Shown: piece after piece, positions 7,869-15,454 of the stretch
Numbering within the stretch: position 1 is the stretch's first letter
Layout of the letters: every line of letters starts with the position of its first letter
Assembly (NCBI GenBank): GCA_903855995.1
Contig: CAIOAN010000002.1
Location: 124,001-188,000, forward strand
Origin: an uncultured Opitutia bacterium
Lineage (GTDB): Bacteria > Verrucomicrobiota > Verrucomicrobiia > Opitutales > UBA953
Length of the DNA: 64,000 bases
Direction: 5' to 3'
The notes under the pieces: model-generated
Told to the model about the DNA's origin: nothing
What the model saw: only the letters and a program-made list of their open reading frames with translations
Databases searched by the model: none
Program-made: the position numbers and the translations under genes

Positions 7869-8504
7869 TCACTTCAGGACATCAGGATGGAAACGGTCAA
7901 TCTCACCGACGATGAATTCCGCGAATCCGATGCCCTGCAAACCATAGGGATTGGAACGTGGTTGCCGGGCGAGATTGGCCTTCAAGTTGCGAAGGCTACT
8001 CTCTGAGACGAAGCCGGGAGGAATCGACCCTTTCTGGTATCCCTTGATGATCTTCCGGGCCCACTCCAAGCACGCTTCGGAACGACACGGGGACTCGAAA
8101 TGGCCTGCACTGCCGAAGCGCAGCCACGACTGAAAATCCTCCTCGTCCAGGTGCAACGCGAGAAAATCCTCGAAGTTATGGAACGAGAAATAGAAATCAG
8201 GGAGACTTTGTCCCTTGTTGATGTAGAGCCTGGAACAGCCATCGACGTCCCGATGATAAAGATCGAAGTCCGCCCATATGCTGATCTTGGTGTTCCTATT
8301 CTCCTTCTTGGCCTTAAGGAAATGTTTCTCGAGCTGTACGTAATGCCCATTGCCGGCCACGTACTCATCCTTGGTGAAGAACTTAAGCGGCACGCTCCAA
8401 ACATCAGGGGCTGCCGGAAGCTTATCGAGGAAGGCCTGCAGGCCTTGGATATAGGCCCGCTCCGAGTACCCCTCGCAGACGATGACATGTCGGACAGTTG
8501 GCAC
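7869..8504 (-). CDS. RloB / AbiLii-like Toprim-fold protein of an AbiL-like defence pair
   Basis: The 211-residue protein begins MPTVRHVIVCEGYSERAYIQGL, the acidic first motif of RloB-family proteins (VCEG-x-SE), and contains ISIWADFDLYHRD near residues 75-87, the DxD-like second motif. This matches the Toprim-like fold proposed for RloB and AbiLii, which pair with an SMC-like ATPase. The ATPase gene lies directly upstream on the same strand, 5 bases away, so the two form one operon. In known AbiL and RloA/RloB-type loci the ATPase is thought to sense infection and the Toprim partner to attack nucleic acid. The mechanism is not settled, and activity here is inferred from family and context. 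Confidence 0.8.
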   Translation of the reverse strand: MPTVRHVIVCEGYSERAYIQGLQAFLDKLPAAPDVWSVPLKFFTKDEYVAGNGHYVQLEKHFLKAKKENRNTKISIWADFDLYHRDVDGCSRLYINKGQSLPDFYFSFHNFEDFLALHLDEEDFQSWLRFGSAGHFESPCRSEACLEWARKIIKGYQKGSIPPGFVSESSLRNLKANLARQPRSNPYGLQGIGFAEFIVGEIDRFHPDVLK

Positions 8505-8509
8505 GGATT

Positions 8510-9799
8510 TCAGAGCGCCGGATGGGGAATCCCGGAGTAGAGTCCGTCCAGGTATTGTTTGCGGAAGTTGGTGACGTTGCGGATGTCCTCGCCCTCGTCG
8601 CGGATGTCAACCAGCCGGCGGGTGATCGTGCCATTGGCCATGGTCTTGCGTACCAGCGAGACCTCTGAAAGCCGCAGGACGGAATCATCCAGGATGTCCG
8701 TGTTATGGGTGCTGAACACGAGCTGCGCCCCCTTCGGGTTCCGGCTCCGCTTCTTGAAGAGCATGACGATTTCACGCATCAGCAAGGGATGAAGGGAGCA
8801 CTCCAGCTCATCGATGATCAGAAGGCCGCCAACATTGAGGGAATGGAGAACCAAACCCATCAACCCGACCAACCGCTGGGTTCCGGCAGATTCATGCTTC
8901 GCAAACTCGAATGAGATAACGTTGCCATCCACATCCTTGTGCTTGCTGATGGTATGAAATGCATGACGGGTCCCAGCCTGCGCATTAATTTGCATGAAAG
9001 TCCCGGAACGAAACGGCTCATTCTGCCCCACCTCCTTCTTCAGGATCTCTAGACCGTGGATATCGATGTCGAGCCTACGGACCACATCAACGATTTCCTG
9101 AAGTGCCGCATTGCCGTCGCCACCGAGGGACGAAGCCAGGATGTTCACTGCGATGACCGGATGTATCCCGGGCTGGTTGCTATCGAAAGAATTAAGCCGG
9201 CTGATGTAGCCGAAGGCCACCTTCAGGTCCGCGCTCAATCCAGAATAGGCGACCCCGATCCGATTCAGGACGGGACGCGTCTGCCTCCCTTCCCCGTCGG
9301 AACACTCAACGCGGATGACTTCGGCAAGCTTCTCAAAGGAATAAGTATCAGAAAGGATAGCTGGCGAAAATTCCGGATTCATCTGATGGATGCGGAAAAC
9401 ATCCTCACCGTCCTTGCTCAATGCCTCTTCCTTGATCGTTGAAGAATCGAAAACCAAGCGGTAGATGAAACTGCTCTGACCATTCACGAAAGTGAGTTCG
9501 AAAGTCGTGTCCTGGAACTTACGGTTCAGCATATTCGGGTCGAAGTGCTCGAGGAGATTAGCTTCTCCCCTGACCAGTGCTCCAAGCGTATTGAACGCCT
9601 TCAGGATGTTGGTCTTGCCTGAGGCGTTGGCACCGAAGAATGCCATGCACGGGACTAGGCGCTGCTTTCCGGGGCCATCCAGGAAAGGCATGACTTCCTG
9701 CTCCTTGTAACGGTTGGGAGCCTTACCCTCCCCAAAAGTGAAGTCTAAGCGCAGCTCCAAGATGGATCGGAAATTCCTGATTAAGAATGAAGACAACAT
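8510..9799 (-). CDS. AAA/ABC-type ATPase (AbiLi-like) paired with RloB
   Basis: This 429-residue protein has the standard AAA_15/SMC-like plan. It opens with MLSSFLIRNFRSILELRLDF, followed by Walker A GANASGKTNI (56-65). A middle section contains the long helices that would form the coil. Walker B is LLIIDELECSLHP (about 330-342), and QLVFSTHNTDILDD provides the switch histidine. There is no C-terminal Toprim domain; the separate RloB protein encoded 5 bases downstream probably supplies it. Two-gene ATPase/RloB loci correspond to AbiL-type phage defence. Codon use is more AT-rich than in the replication block, which hints at a separate acquisition. The start at 9799 gives the family's normal N-terminus. 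Confidence 0.85.
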   Translation of the reverse strand: MLSSFLIRNFRSILELRLDFTFGEGKAPNRYKEQEVMPFLDGPGKQRLVPCMAFFGANASGKTNILKAFNTLGALVRGEANLLEHFDPNMLNRKFQDTTFELTFVNGQSSFIYRLVFDSSTIKEEALSKDGEDVFRIHQMNPEFSPAILSDTYSFEKLAEVIRVECSDGEGRQTRPVLNRIGVAYSGLSADLKVAFGYISRLNSFDSNQPGIHPVIAVNILASSLGGDGNAALQEIVDVVRRLDIDIHGLEILKKEVGQNEPFRSGTFMQINAQAGTRHAFHTISKHKDVDGNVISFEFAKHESAGTQRLVGLMGLVLHSLNVGGLLIIDELECSLHPLLMREIVMLFKKRSRNPKGAQLVFSTHNTDILDDSVLRLSEVSLVRKTMANGTITRRLVDIRDEGEDIRNVTNFRKQYLDGLYSGIPHPAL

Positions 9800-10024
9800 G
9801 GAATAAGCCCTTGATTGTGAGTTTTTGGCAGCACCAAGCCGGCCGTCAACATCATATGAGCAAAAAAACTGTTTATATCAAAAGGCCCTCGATTCCTTCC
9901 TCAATTCTCGGAATTGAAGGCGTCGGCACCAATCAGGAGTCGACTGATAAAGTATATCACTTCGTTAAGCTTCTCGGGCGTAGCTCGCCTGGACAGCCGG
10001 CCGACGATCTGAAAGCTGCCCTGG

Positions 10025-11017
10025 GTGCGATACTGGTGGGTAAACCAAGGCCAGACTTACCGCGAGGAGCGGGAGGGTGGTTACCTATGGTCGCCGAAAC
10101 GCAAGCGCGGCCGGGATGGCGAAGCCACCGTCCGGAACCCTTTCTATGAGTACATGCGGGATGTCGCCCCCGGGGACATGGTCTTCTCCTACCGGGACGG
10201 CCATGTGGTCTCCTGCGGCCTGATCACCTCCTACGGCTACGATAGCCCGAAGCCTTCGGAATTCGGCAAGAACGGGAAGAACTGGTCGCAGTTCGGCTGG
10301 AGGGTCAACGTCACCTACTTCGACGCCAGCCCATTCCGGCCCAAGGACCGGCTGCAGCGCATCGCCCCCTTCCTCGAGGAGGAACACGCCCCCCTGAAGG
10401 CGGACGGCGGAGGCAAGGAGCTCTACTTGACGAAAATCTCACCCGAGTTCGCAGGGGTCATCATCGACGCCCTAGGCGCCCCGGCCCGGACCTGCCGCGA
10501 CGCGGCCCGCCACCTCAGCATGCACGACACCACCGAGGACTTCGCGGACACGCTCGCCGAGCAGGCCGGCGAGTACCTGGTCGACGCGGTGAAGCAGGAC
10601 ATCCAGATCCCCGAGACCACCCGGCTCGCGATCGTGAAGGCCCGCATCGGCCAGGGCCTCTTCCGGGAAGAGGTCGCCAAGGTGGAACGCCATTGCCGCC
10701 TGACAGGCGTCGAGGACCGCGACCATCTCGTCGCCAGCCACATCAAGCCCTGGAAGGACTCTGATAACCGGGAGCGCCTCAGCGGCCACAACGGCCTGAT
10801 GCTCACCCCCACCCCAGACCATCTGTTCGACAAGGGCTTCATCTCCTTCGCGGACGACGGCCGCCTCCTCTACGCCACCCGCGTCAACCGGGCCGCCCTG
10901 GCCAAGATGAAGATCCCGGAAGAAGGCTTCAGCGCCGGACGGTTCTCGCCCGACCAAGTCGACTTCCTGAAATACCACCGGGATTACGTGTTCAAGAAGG
11001 CCATCAAGGCGGCCTGA
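10025..11017 (+). CDS. HNH endonuclease with N-terminal PUA/EVE-like domain
   Basis: The 330-residue protein opens with MRYWWVNQGQTYREEREGGYLWSPKRK and continues with a pattern (VAPGDMVFSYRDGHVVSCGLITSYGY, about 47-72) typical of PUA/EVE-like modules that read modified bases or RNA. The C-terminal 110 residues hold an HNH nuclease: CRLTGVEDRDHLVASHIKPWKDSDNRERLSGHNGLMLTPTPDHLFDKGFISF, with the conserved SHIKPW, an N in HNGL and an H in DHLFDKG. Such fusions are candidates for restriction of phage DNA with modified bases. It stands alone between the divergent AbiL-like pair and the AbiE pair, without a methylase, which fits a modification-dependent enzyme. The start at 10025 is the first codon giving the complete module. 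The sequence upstream to 9800 may hold the promoters of both divergent units. Confidence 0.8.
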   Translation: MRYWWVNQGQTYREEREGGYLWSPKRKRGRDGEATVRNPFYEYMRDVAPGDMVFSYRDGHVVSCGLITSYGYDSPKPSEFGKNGKNWSQFGWRVNVTYFDASPFRPKDRLQRIAPFLEEEHAPLKADGGGKELYLTKISPEFAGVIIDALGAPARTCRDAARHLSMHDTTEDFADTLAEQAGEYLVDAVKQDIQIPETTRLAIVKARIGQGLFREEVAKVERHCRLTGVEDRDHLVASHIKPWKDSDNRERLSGHNGLMLTPTPDHLFDKGFISFADDGRLLYATRVNRAALAKMKIPEEGFSAGRFSPDQVDFLKYHRDYVFKKAIKAA

Positions 11018-11049
11018 GCCCTCTCCTGCCTAGTTTACGTTTCTCATTA

Positions 11050-11072
11050 TTTGCTCAATGTGGTTGAGTAAA
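11050..11072. promoter_or_regulatory. AbiEi operator-like dyad, upstream copy
   Basis: TTTGCTCAA (11050-11058), a 5-base spacer TGTGG, and TTGAGTAAA (11064-11072) form a 23-base inverted repeat with one mismatched pair. A second copy lies 65 bases downstream. AbiEi antitoxins are known to repress their own promoter by binding two 23-base inverted repeats, and the size and number match. Confidence 0.75.
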
Positions 11073-11114
11073 TGAGCCATAATTCAAACTTTACATTGTT
11101 TGAGTTTCCGTCAG

Positions 11115-11137
11115 ATTACTCAATGTGGTTAAGCAAA
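11115..11137. promoter_or_regulatory. AbiEi operator-like dyad, downstream copy overlapping the start codon
   Basis: The second copy has the same spacer TGTGG (11124-11128) between the diverged arms ATTACTCAA and TTAAGCAAA. The proposed GTG start of abiEi at 11125 lies in the spacer. Binding here could block transcription or translation start. Confidence 0.7.
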
Positions 11138-11988
11138 TAGAGGAAAAGTTAAACAACCTAGAGCTCCTGCTCGAGGGAGGTCTGCTCGTGGACTCACAGC
11201 TACTCAGGGACAAAGGATACTCCACCAGCCTGGTCAGTCACTACGTCTCCACGGGGCGCATCGAGCAGGTCACTCGGGGCGTCTACCGGCGTAAGCTTGG
11301 TCAGGCCGAGTGGCAGCAGGAGATCGGCAAGCTCACCTGGCAGCAGGCCGTGGTCTCGCTTCAGACCGTGCTGTTGCGCGACCCGCTCTACGTCGGAGGA
11401 CTCAGCGCCCTCGAACTGCAAGGCTTCGCCCACTTCGTGCAGCAAGGCCCTTCCACCGTCCACCTCTACGGTCCGAAGCCCCCGCCCTCCTGGATCCACA
11501 AGCTCCCGCTCGAGGCTAAGTTCAAGTACCACAACGACCGCACCCTGTTCGGCAACGAACCGATCCACCACGGCCTGACCAACCAGTCATGGAAAGACGA
11601 CCGGAACAAGGGGTTCATCAAGGTCGACGAGGATCACCACTTCAGGAGCCCGGCGGGTCCGCGCGGATGGCCCCTCACACTCTCCACGCCTGAACGCGCC
11701 GTTCTCGAGCTCCTCGACGAGATCCCCGAGGACGAGAGTTTCCATCACGTGGACAAGATCTTCGAGGGGCTATCCACGCTCGTCCCCCGGCGCGTCGACA
11801 AACTCCTCAAGGACTGCACGAGCATCAAGGTGAAGCGCCTGTTCCTCTTCTTCGCCTCAAAGCACCAGCACGCCTGGGCCAAGCAGCTCAAGACCCAGGA
11901 CTACGAACTGGGCGCCGGAAACCGGGTGATCGCCAAGGGCGGACGGCTGGACAAGCAGTTCAAGATCACCGTACCCTCCGACCTCTGA
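11125..11988 (+). CDS. abiEi: AbiEi-family antitoxin / transcriptional autorepressor
   Basis: The 287-residue protein has an N-terminal winged helix: LLLEGGLLVDSQLLRDKGYSTSLVSHYVSTGRIEQVTRGVYRR (about 13-56) ends in the characteristic RGVYRR turn of AbiEi antitoxins. The C-terminal part contains the family pattern VGGLSALELQGFAHFVQ and STPERAVLELLDEIPED. AbiEi represses its own operon and counteracts the AbiEii nucleotidyltransferase toxin without direct binding (type IV toxin-antitoxin). Two matching 23-base dyads lie in the promoter. The GTG at 11125 is inside the second dyad; a later GTG at 11188 is possible but would cut into the first helix. The stop overlaps the ATG of the toxin gene by one base, as is usual for this pair. 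Confidence 0.85.
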   Translation: MVKQIEEKLNNLELLLEGGLLVDSQLLRDKGYSTSLVSHYVSTGRIEQVTRGVYRRKLGQAEWQQEIGKLTWQQAVVSLQTVLLRDPLYVGGLSALELQGFAHFVQQGPSTVHLYGPKPPPSWIHKLPLEAKFKYHNDRTLFGNEPIHHGLTNQSWKDDRNKGFIKVDEDHHFRSPAGPRGWPLTLSTPERAVLELLDEIPEDESFHHVDKIFEGLSTLVPRRVDKLLKDCTSIKVKRLFLFFASKHQHAWAKQLKTQDYELGAGNRVIAKGGRLDKQFKITVPSDL

Positions 11989-12902
11989 TGGCCATGAACG
12001 AGCAATACAGACGTCAGGTAGCCTTGCTGGTCAGGACGCTGCCCGTCGTGGCCCAGGAACGGTGTTTCGCCCTCAAGGGCGGCACGGCTATCAACCTCTT
12101 CGTCCGGGACATGCCTCGACTGTCGGTCGACATCGACCTGACCTACATCCCCCTGAGCACCTGGGCCGAGAGCACCGCGGACATAAACCGGGCCATGGCG
12201 AAGATAGCCGGCGAGATCTCGCGCAGGATTCCCGGCGCAGTCTGCACCCTGCCGCCCGACAAGGACGGACTGTTGACCAAGATCTTGGTCCGCGCCGACG
12301 GCGTTCAGATCATGGTCGAGGTGACCCCGGTGCTCCGTGGCTGCGTCTACGAACCGGAACTCCGCTCGACGTCCGCCAAGGTCCAGAGGGACTTCGGCTT
12401 CGCCGAGACCCAGGTGGTGTCCTGGGCTGACCTCTACGCCGGCAAGGTCATGGCCGCGCTGGACCGTCAGCACCCCAGAGACCTCTTCGACGTGAAGGAC
12501 CTACTGTCGAAGGAAGGAGTGACCGCACAGCTTCGCGCAGCGTTCGTCGTCTACCTGCTCAGCCACCACAGGGCCATGCACGAGGTCCTCAATCCGACCC
12601 GCAAGGACATCTCAGGTGAATTCGTCCAGAGCTTCGCAGGCATGACCACTGAGCCGGTGCAACTAGATGAGTTGCTCGAAGCACGGGAAAAGCTGGTGGA
12701 CGAGATCGTGGGCCGGATGCCGACCAGCCATCGCGAGTTCCTGCTCTCCTTCGAGAAGGGCGAACCGGACTGGGGCAAGCTGGAGATCGCCCATGCCAAG
12801 GACCTGCCAGCCGTCAGGCACCGCATGCTTAACCTCGCGAAGGTGACGGAGGCCAAGCGCACCGAGCTTGTGAGCAAGCTGGAGCGCATCCTAAAGGCCT
12901 AA
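11988..12902 (+). CDS. abiEii: AbiEii-family nucleotidyltransferase toxin
   Basis: This 304-residue protein has the AbiEii/AbiGii nucleotidyltransferase signature: FALKGGTAINLFVRDMPRLSVDIDLTYIP (about 25-53), combining the GGTA loop with the DIDL metal-binding aspartates. It also has the second conserved block WADLYAGKVMAALDRQHPRDLFDVKDLL (about 147-174). AbiEii toxins transfer nucleotides to RNA targets and cause reversible growth arrest that blocks phage spread. All catalytic residues visible in the family are kept, so it should be active. It is co-translated with the antitoxin gene. The hairpin at 12909-12936 just after the stop probably ends the transcript. Confidence 0.88.
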   Translation: MAMNEQYRRQVALLVRTLPVVAQERCFALKGGTAINLFVRDMPRLSVDIDLTYIPLSTWAESTADINRAMAKIAGEISRRIPGAVCTLPPDKDGLLTKILVRADGVQIMVEVTPVLRGCVYEPELRSTSAKVQRDFGFAETQVVSWADLYAGKVMAALDRQHPRDLFDVKDLLSKEGVTAQLRAAFVVYLLSHHRAMHEVLNPTRKDISGEFVQSFAGMTTEPVQLDELLEAREKLVDEIVGRMPTSHREFLLSFEKGEPDWGKLEIAHAKDLPAVRHRMLNLAKVTEAKRTELVSKLERILKA

Positions 12903-12908
12903 GATCAT

Positions 12909-12936
12909 GTGGAGATTAGCAGGCCCTAATCTCCGC
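12909..12936 (+). terminator. Hairpin after abiEii, probable terminator
   Basis: GTGGAGATTAG (12909-12919) pairs with CTAATCTCCGC (12926-12936), with one G-T pair and a 6-base loop, 7 bases after the stop. It lacks a proper T-run, so termination may be weak. Confidence 0.5.
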
Positions 12937-13082
12937 AAATCCTACGTAAATAACCGTCTGACTAATAAGTTGGGGTTAATTGGTGCCCCCTTCAACTTAA
13001 TGCAAATTAATTGCAATAAGGAGACAGGGCAGACTCCCCCTATCCGATTGCAACGATGCACGCAGAGAGCGCTCCCGTGATG
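12937..13082. other. AT-rich convergent intergenic stretch
   Basis: This stretch lies between the converging abiEii and KAP genes and is clearly more AT-rich than its surroundings. It contains a TGCAA-attaa-TTGCA dyad at 13001-13015. No gene is evident. Confidence 0.5.
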
Positions 13083-14468
13083 CTATCTCTCAATCGCAAG
13101 GAGTGATTCAATCTTCCGGTATATTTCGGTGTATTTCACCCAACCCCGGAAACCAGAGTTATCGAACAGCGCCCTCATCTCAACAGGCGAACCTGTGAAG
13201 TAGTTCTTGAGGCGCCCCTTAAGTGCCTCGTTGGCATCCGAAGAAGATAAATTGAATCCGTGTGCAAGGAGCGAGAACCGATGCGGCACCAAATCACCGT
13301 GACGATAACGCTCCAATCGAGACAACCGTGCAATGATCTCATCAAGCCCCTCAAAGGAGTGCGCGGATAAGCCAAATTTCCTGTAATCTGAAGGAGACAC
13401 AACCTTCAGGAACGACATGAGGAAAAGTCTCACGTCGTTGATGTAATCAATGCGCTCAGGAGGCACACCCGGCCTAAAACGAGCATGTGCCATAACACGC
13501 ATTACTTCCTGAAACCCACGAAGAGGCACCTCGTAGACAGAGAGAAAATCCTCAACCATCTCAATCAGCGCCCTTGCATCACTGGATCCAACCGGAATGC
13601 GGAGATACTTACGAAAATAGTTTTCAACAAATGCAGTGCGCTCATGTGTGCGCAATTGCAGCAAAGAGGGCAAAGATACGCTTCGATGCACGAATTTCCG
13701 AAAGTACTCATTGAAGTTTAATCCTGCCCCAAAAACGGACTTCGCAGCCGACTCAAGCTGCCCCACGTCCACCGCCAGGACAAACACGACTCCCTTGATA
13801 TCGAACAGGTGCTTGATTACCTCAAGGTAAGCTATTGCGAAATCAGGACGACAACGATCGAGTTCGTCTACGAAGATGTAAGTGCGGACACCCTCGCCCC
13901 CACAGGCTAAACGCAAGCAATCCTTCACCTCAGCCATACACTTCTTCCGCTCGACCAGCTCCGTGAGGACTGAATTGCTAGGTGCCGATTCGGACGCGGC
14001 TCCAGCAGCCGCAGAAAGGTCGAAGCCGCCAATCGCAAGGGCTACATACTTGTTCACAACGCCCCTAAACCCTCCGGCCAGGAAGCGGGCAGCCTTCTCA
14101 AAACTTTTGGCAATCCTGTCGGCCGCATCATCATTCTTCCCCCTTAGGGATTCGACCACCGAAAGGGTTATTACCGCCAAAGGATCGGAATGATAATCGG
14201 ACTCCCAAGCATTAATGCATACAACCAAAGGAGGCCTTGAACCTACCCCATCACCAGGACCAGCGCCGCGATTCGCAAGCTCACGCTTCCACATCTCAAT
14301 AAAGGTTGTTTTCCCAGCGCCAAACGGAGCCCCGAGGCCAATAACCAAACTTCCATCTACAATGCTCTGCTCAGCCGCGACATAACCCTCCAGGTCCGAG
14401 AGAAAGGCCTTCCGGTTAAGCAAATCTGGCTGGACTGAAACAGAGGCAGTTTGGGCTTTGTTATCCAT
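13083..14468 (-). CDS. KAP-family P-loop NTPase
   Basis: The 461-residue protein shows Walker A GAPFGAGKTT (46-55) and Walker B with the KAP signature IFVDELDRCRPDFAIAYLEVIKHLFDIKGVVFVLAVD (about 203-239). KAP NTPases occur in phage-exclusion systems and often sit at the membrane through inserted helices. Here the segment around GGFRGVVNKYVALAIGGF (about 122-139) is only weakly hydrophobic, so membrane attachment is uncertain. The start at 14468 is the first ATG before the family N-terminus (LLNRKAFLSDLEGYV). No partner effector gene is obvious; the two small genes upstream on the same strand are possible partners. The gene is more AT-rich than the replication block. A defence role is inferred from family and location. 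Confidence 0.85.
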   Translation of the reverse strand: MDNKAQTASVSVQPDLLNRKAFLSDLEGYVAAEQSIVDGSLVIGLGAPFGAGKTTFIEMWKRELANRGAGPGDGVGSRPPLVVCINAWESDYHSDPLAVITLSVVESLRGKNDDAADRIAKSFEKAARFLAGGFRGVVNKYVALAIGGFDLSAAAGAASESAPSNSVLTELVERKKCMAEVKDCLRLACGGEGVRTYIFVDELDRCRPDFAIAYLEVIKHLFDIKGVVFVLAVDVGQLESAAKSVFGAGLNFNEYFRKFVHRSVSLPSLLQLRTHERTAFVENYFRKYLRIPVGSSDARALIEMVEDFLSVYEVPLRGFQEVMRVMAHARFRPGVPPERIDYINDVRLFLMSFLKVVSPSDYRKFGLSAHSFEGLDEIIARLSRLERYRHGDLVPHRFSLLAHGFNLSSSDANEALKGRLKNYFTGSPVEMRALFDNSGFRGWVKYTEIYRKIESLLAIER

Positions 14469-14546
14469 CGTTCATGGATACTGCCCACATCCTTGATTGG
14501 CGTCAACGCAGGCAAAGCCCTGACGTCGGATTAAATCGCTTACTAC

Positions 14547-14993
14547 TTAGACTAACAAAGCAAGGGCATCATCAATCCCGGAAGTTTCTAGGCCTTCCGG
14601 ACCAACCGGAAATCCATCCTCCGACTCCATCGCAGTAACGATAGCCCTGACAGTTGCCAGAGCCTCGGACATGGCCATGCGGGCCTGTGAGACAGAGAGC
14701 ACACAGGAAAAGGCCCCACCCTTCGGCAGGGAGCCAACCAAAGTCACCTGATCCTCTGAGATCCGCGACCGGACACCCTCGAAGATTCCCGCGCATCCAG
14801 CGTCACCGCATCCGCAGGTGAAGATGAAGTGCTCCCCTTCCCTCGTCAGGGCCTCCGTCAGCCGGCGGATGTCCACGACGTACCCTTCGCCGAGGCGGAT
14901 GCCATCGACGCGGAGATTCCCGATCAGGTGGGCCGGCGACTTGTCGGTCGCGGCCACCTGCCGGAAGAAGAGAGTTAGGGAGTTGGTTTTCAT
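14547..14993 (-). CDS. Unknown small protein with a CxCx(4)C motif
   Basis: The 148-residue protein has a central FTCGCGDAGCAGIFEGVR motif (cysteines 60, 62 and 67), like many phage- and element-encoded hypothetical proteins that may bind zinc or protect a cysteine site. The rest is a mixed alpha/beta fold with no signal peptide or membrane segment. I do not recognise a named family. It lies 7 bases downstream of the 87-residue gene on the same strand and 78 bases upstream of the KAP NTPase gene, so the three may be one transcript. Antisense readings of this region are shadows. Confidence 0.6.
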   Translation of the reverse strand: MKTNSLTLFFRQVAATDKSPAHLIGNLRVDGIRLGEGYVVDIRRLTEALTREGEHFIFTCGCGDAGCAGIFEGVRSRISEDQVTLVGSLPKGGAFSCVLSVSQARMAMSEALATVRAIVTAMESEDGFPVGPEGLETSGIDDALALLV

Positions 14994-15000
14994 TTTCGTG

Positions 15001-15264
15001 TCAGGCCTTGAGAGCCTTCGGGATGAAGAGTTGGGCGTCGTCGATGAGCATAGGCCCGATGATGACTGCGGAGACCGCTGGATCGATGGGCGGCAAATCC
15101 TTCAGGTGCTCGGCGTGCATAAGGTGGACCCTGCCCGACTTCAGCCGGACAGCTACGATCCCAGCATTCGCAGGAACTTCAGCAGGAGAAACCTCCGGCC
15201 CCCAGTCATCGATAAAGCCCAGCTGAGCGAGCCAGCCAGGTGATGGATTAATGTCATATGTCAT
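15001..15264 (-). CDS. Unknown 87-residue protein
   Basis: The start at 15264 gives 87 residues beginning MTYDINPSPGWLAQLGFIDDWGPEVSPAEVPANAGIVAVRLKSGRVHLM. It is acidic to neutral, apparently a small beta-rich fold, with no recognised motif. It is followed 7 bases later by the CxCx(4)C gene, which suggests co-expression. The 190 bases upstream, to the end of the OLD-type gene, presumably hold the promoter. Its reality rests on codon structure and on pairing with the next gene. Confidence 0.5.
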   Translation of the reverse strand: MTYDINPSPGWLAQLGFIDDWGPEVSPAEVPANAGIVAVRLKSGRVHLMHAEHLKDLPPIDPAVSAVIIGPMLIDDAQLFIPKALKA

Positions 15265-15454
15265 GTGTTGTGTGTTGGAAACGCGTGCGCACGGCTCCTT
15301 TCGGAACCTTCAGCTTTCAGCTCTGGTGAGTATAGTCACCCAGGGCGGAGTCCTTATTTGCGCGGAGGGTGCCCCCCCTCATTTCAGAAAAGGTTGCACC
15401 GCTCAGACGCCGAATCAAGCACCCGAATGACTTGGCATAATTACTGCGCCTTCC

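Noticed and set aside
9855-10149. Possible small gene beginning MSKKTVYIKRPSIPSSILG between the divergent AbiL-like and HNH genes
   Set aside because: It overlaps the HNH gene by about 125 bases in another frame, becomes low-quality Pro/Arg-rich sequence there, and has no ribosome site. The first 55 codons look gene-like, so a frameshifted or short real peptide is not fully excluded.
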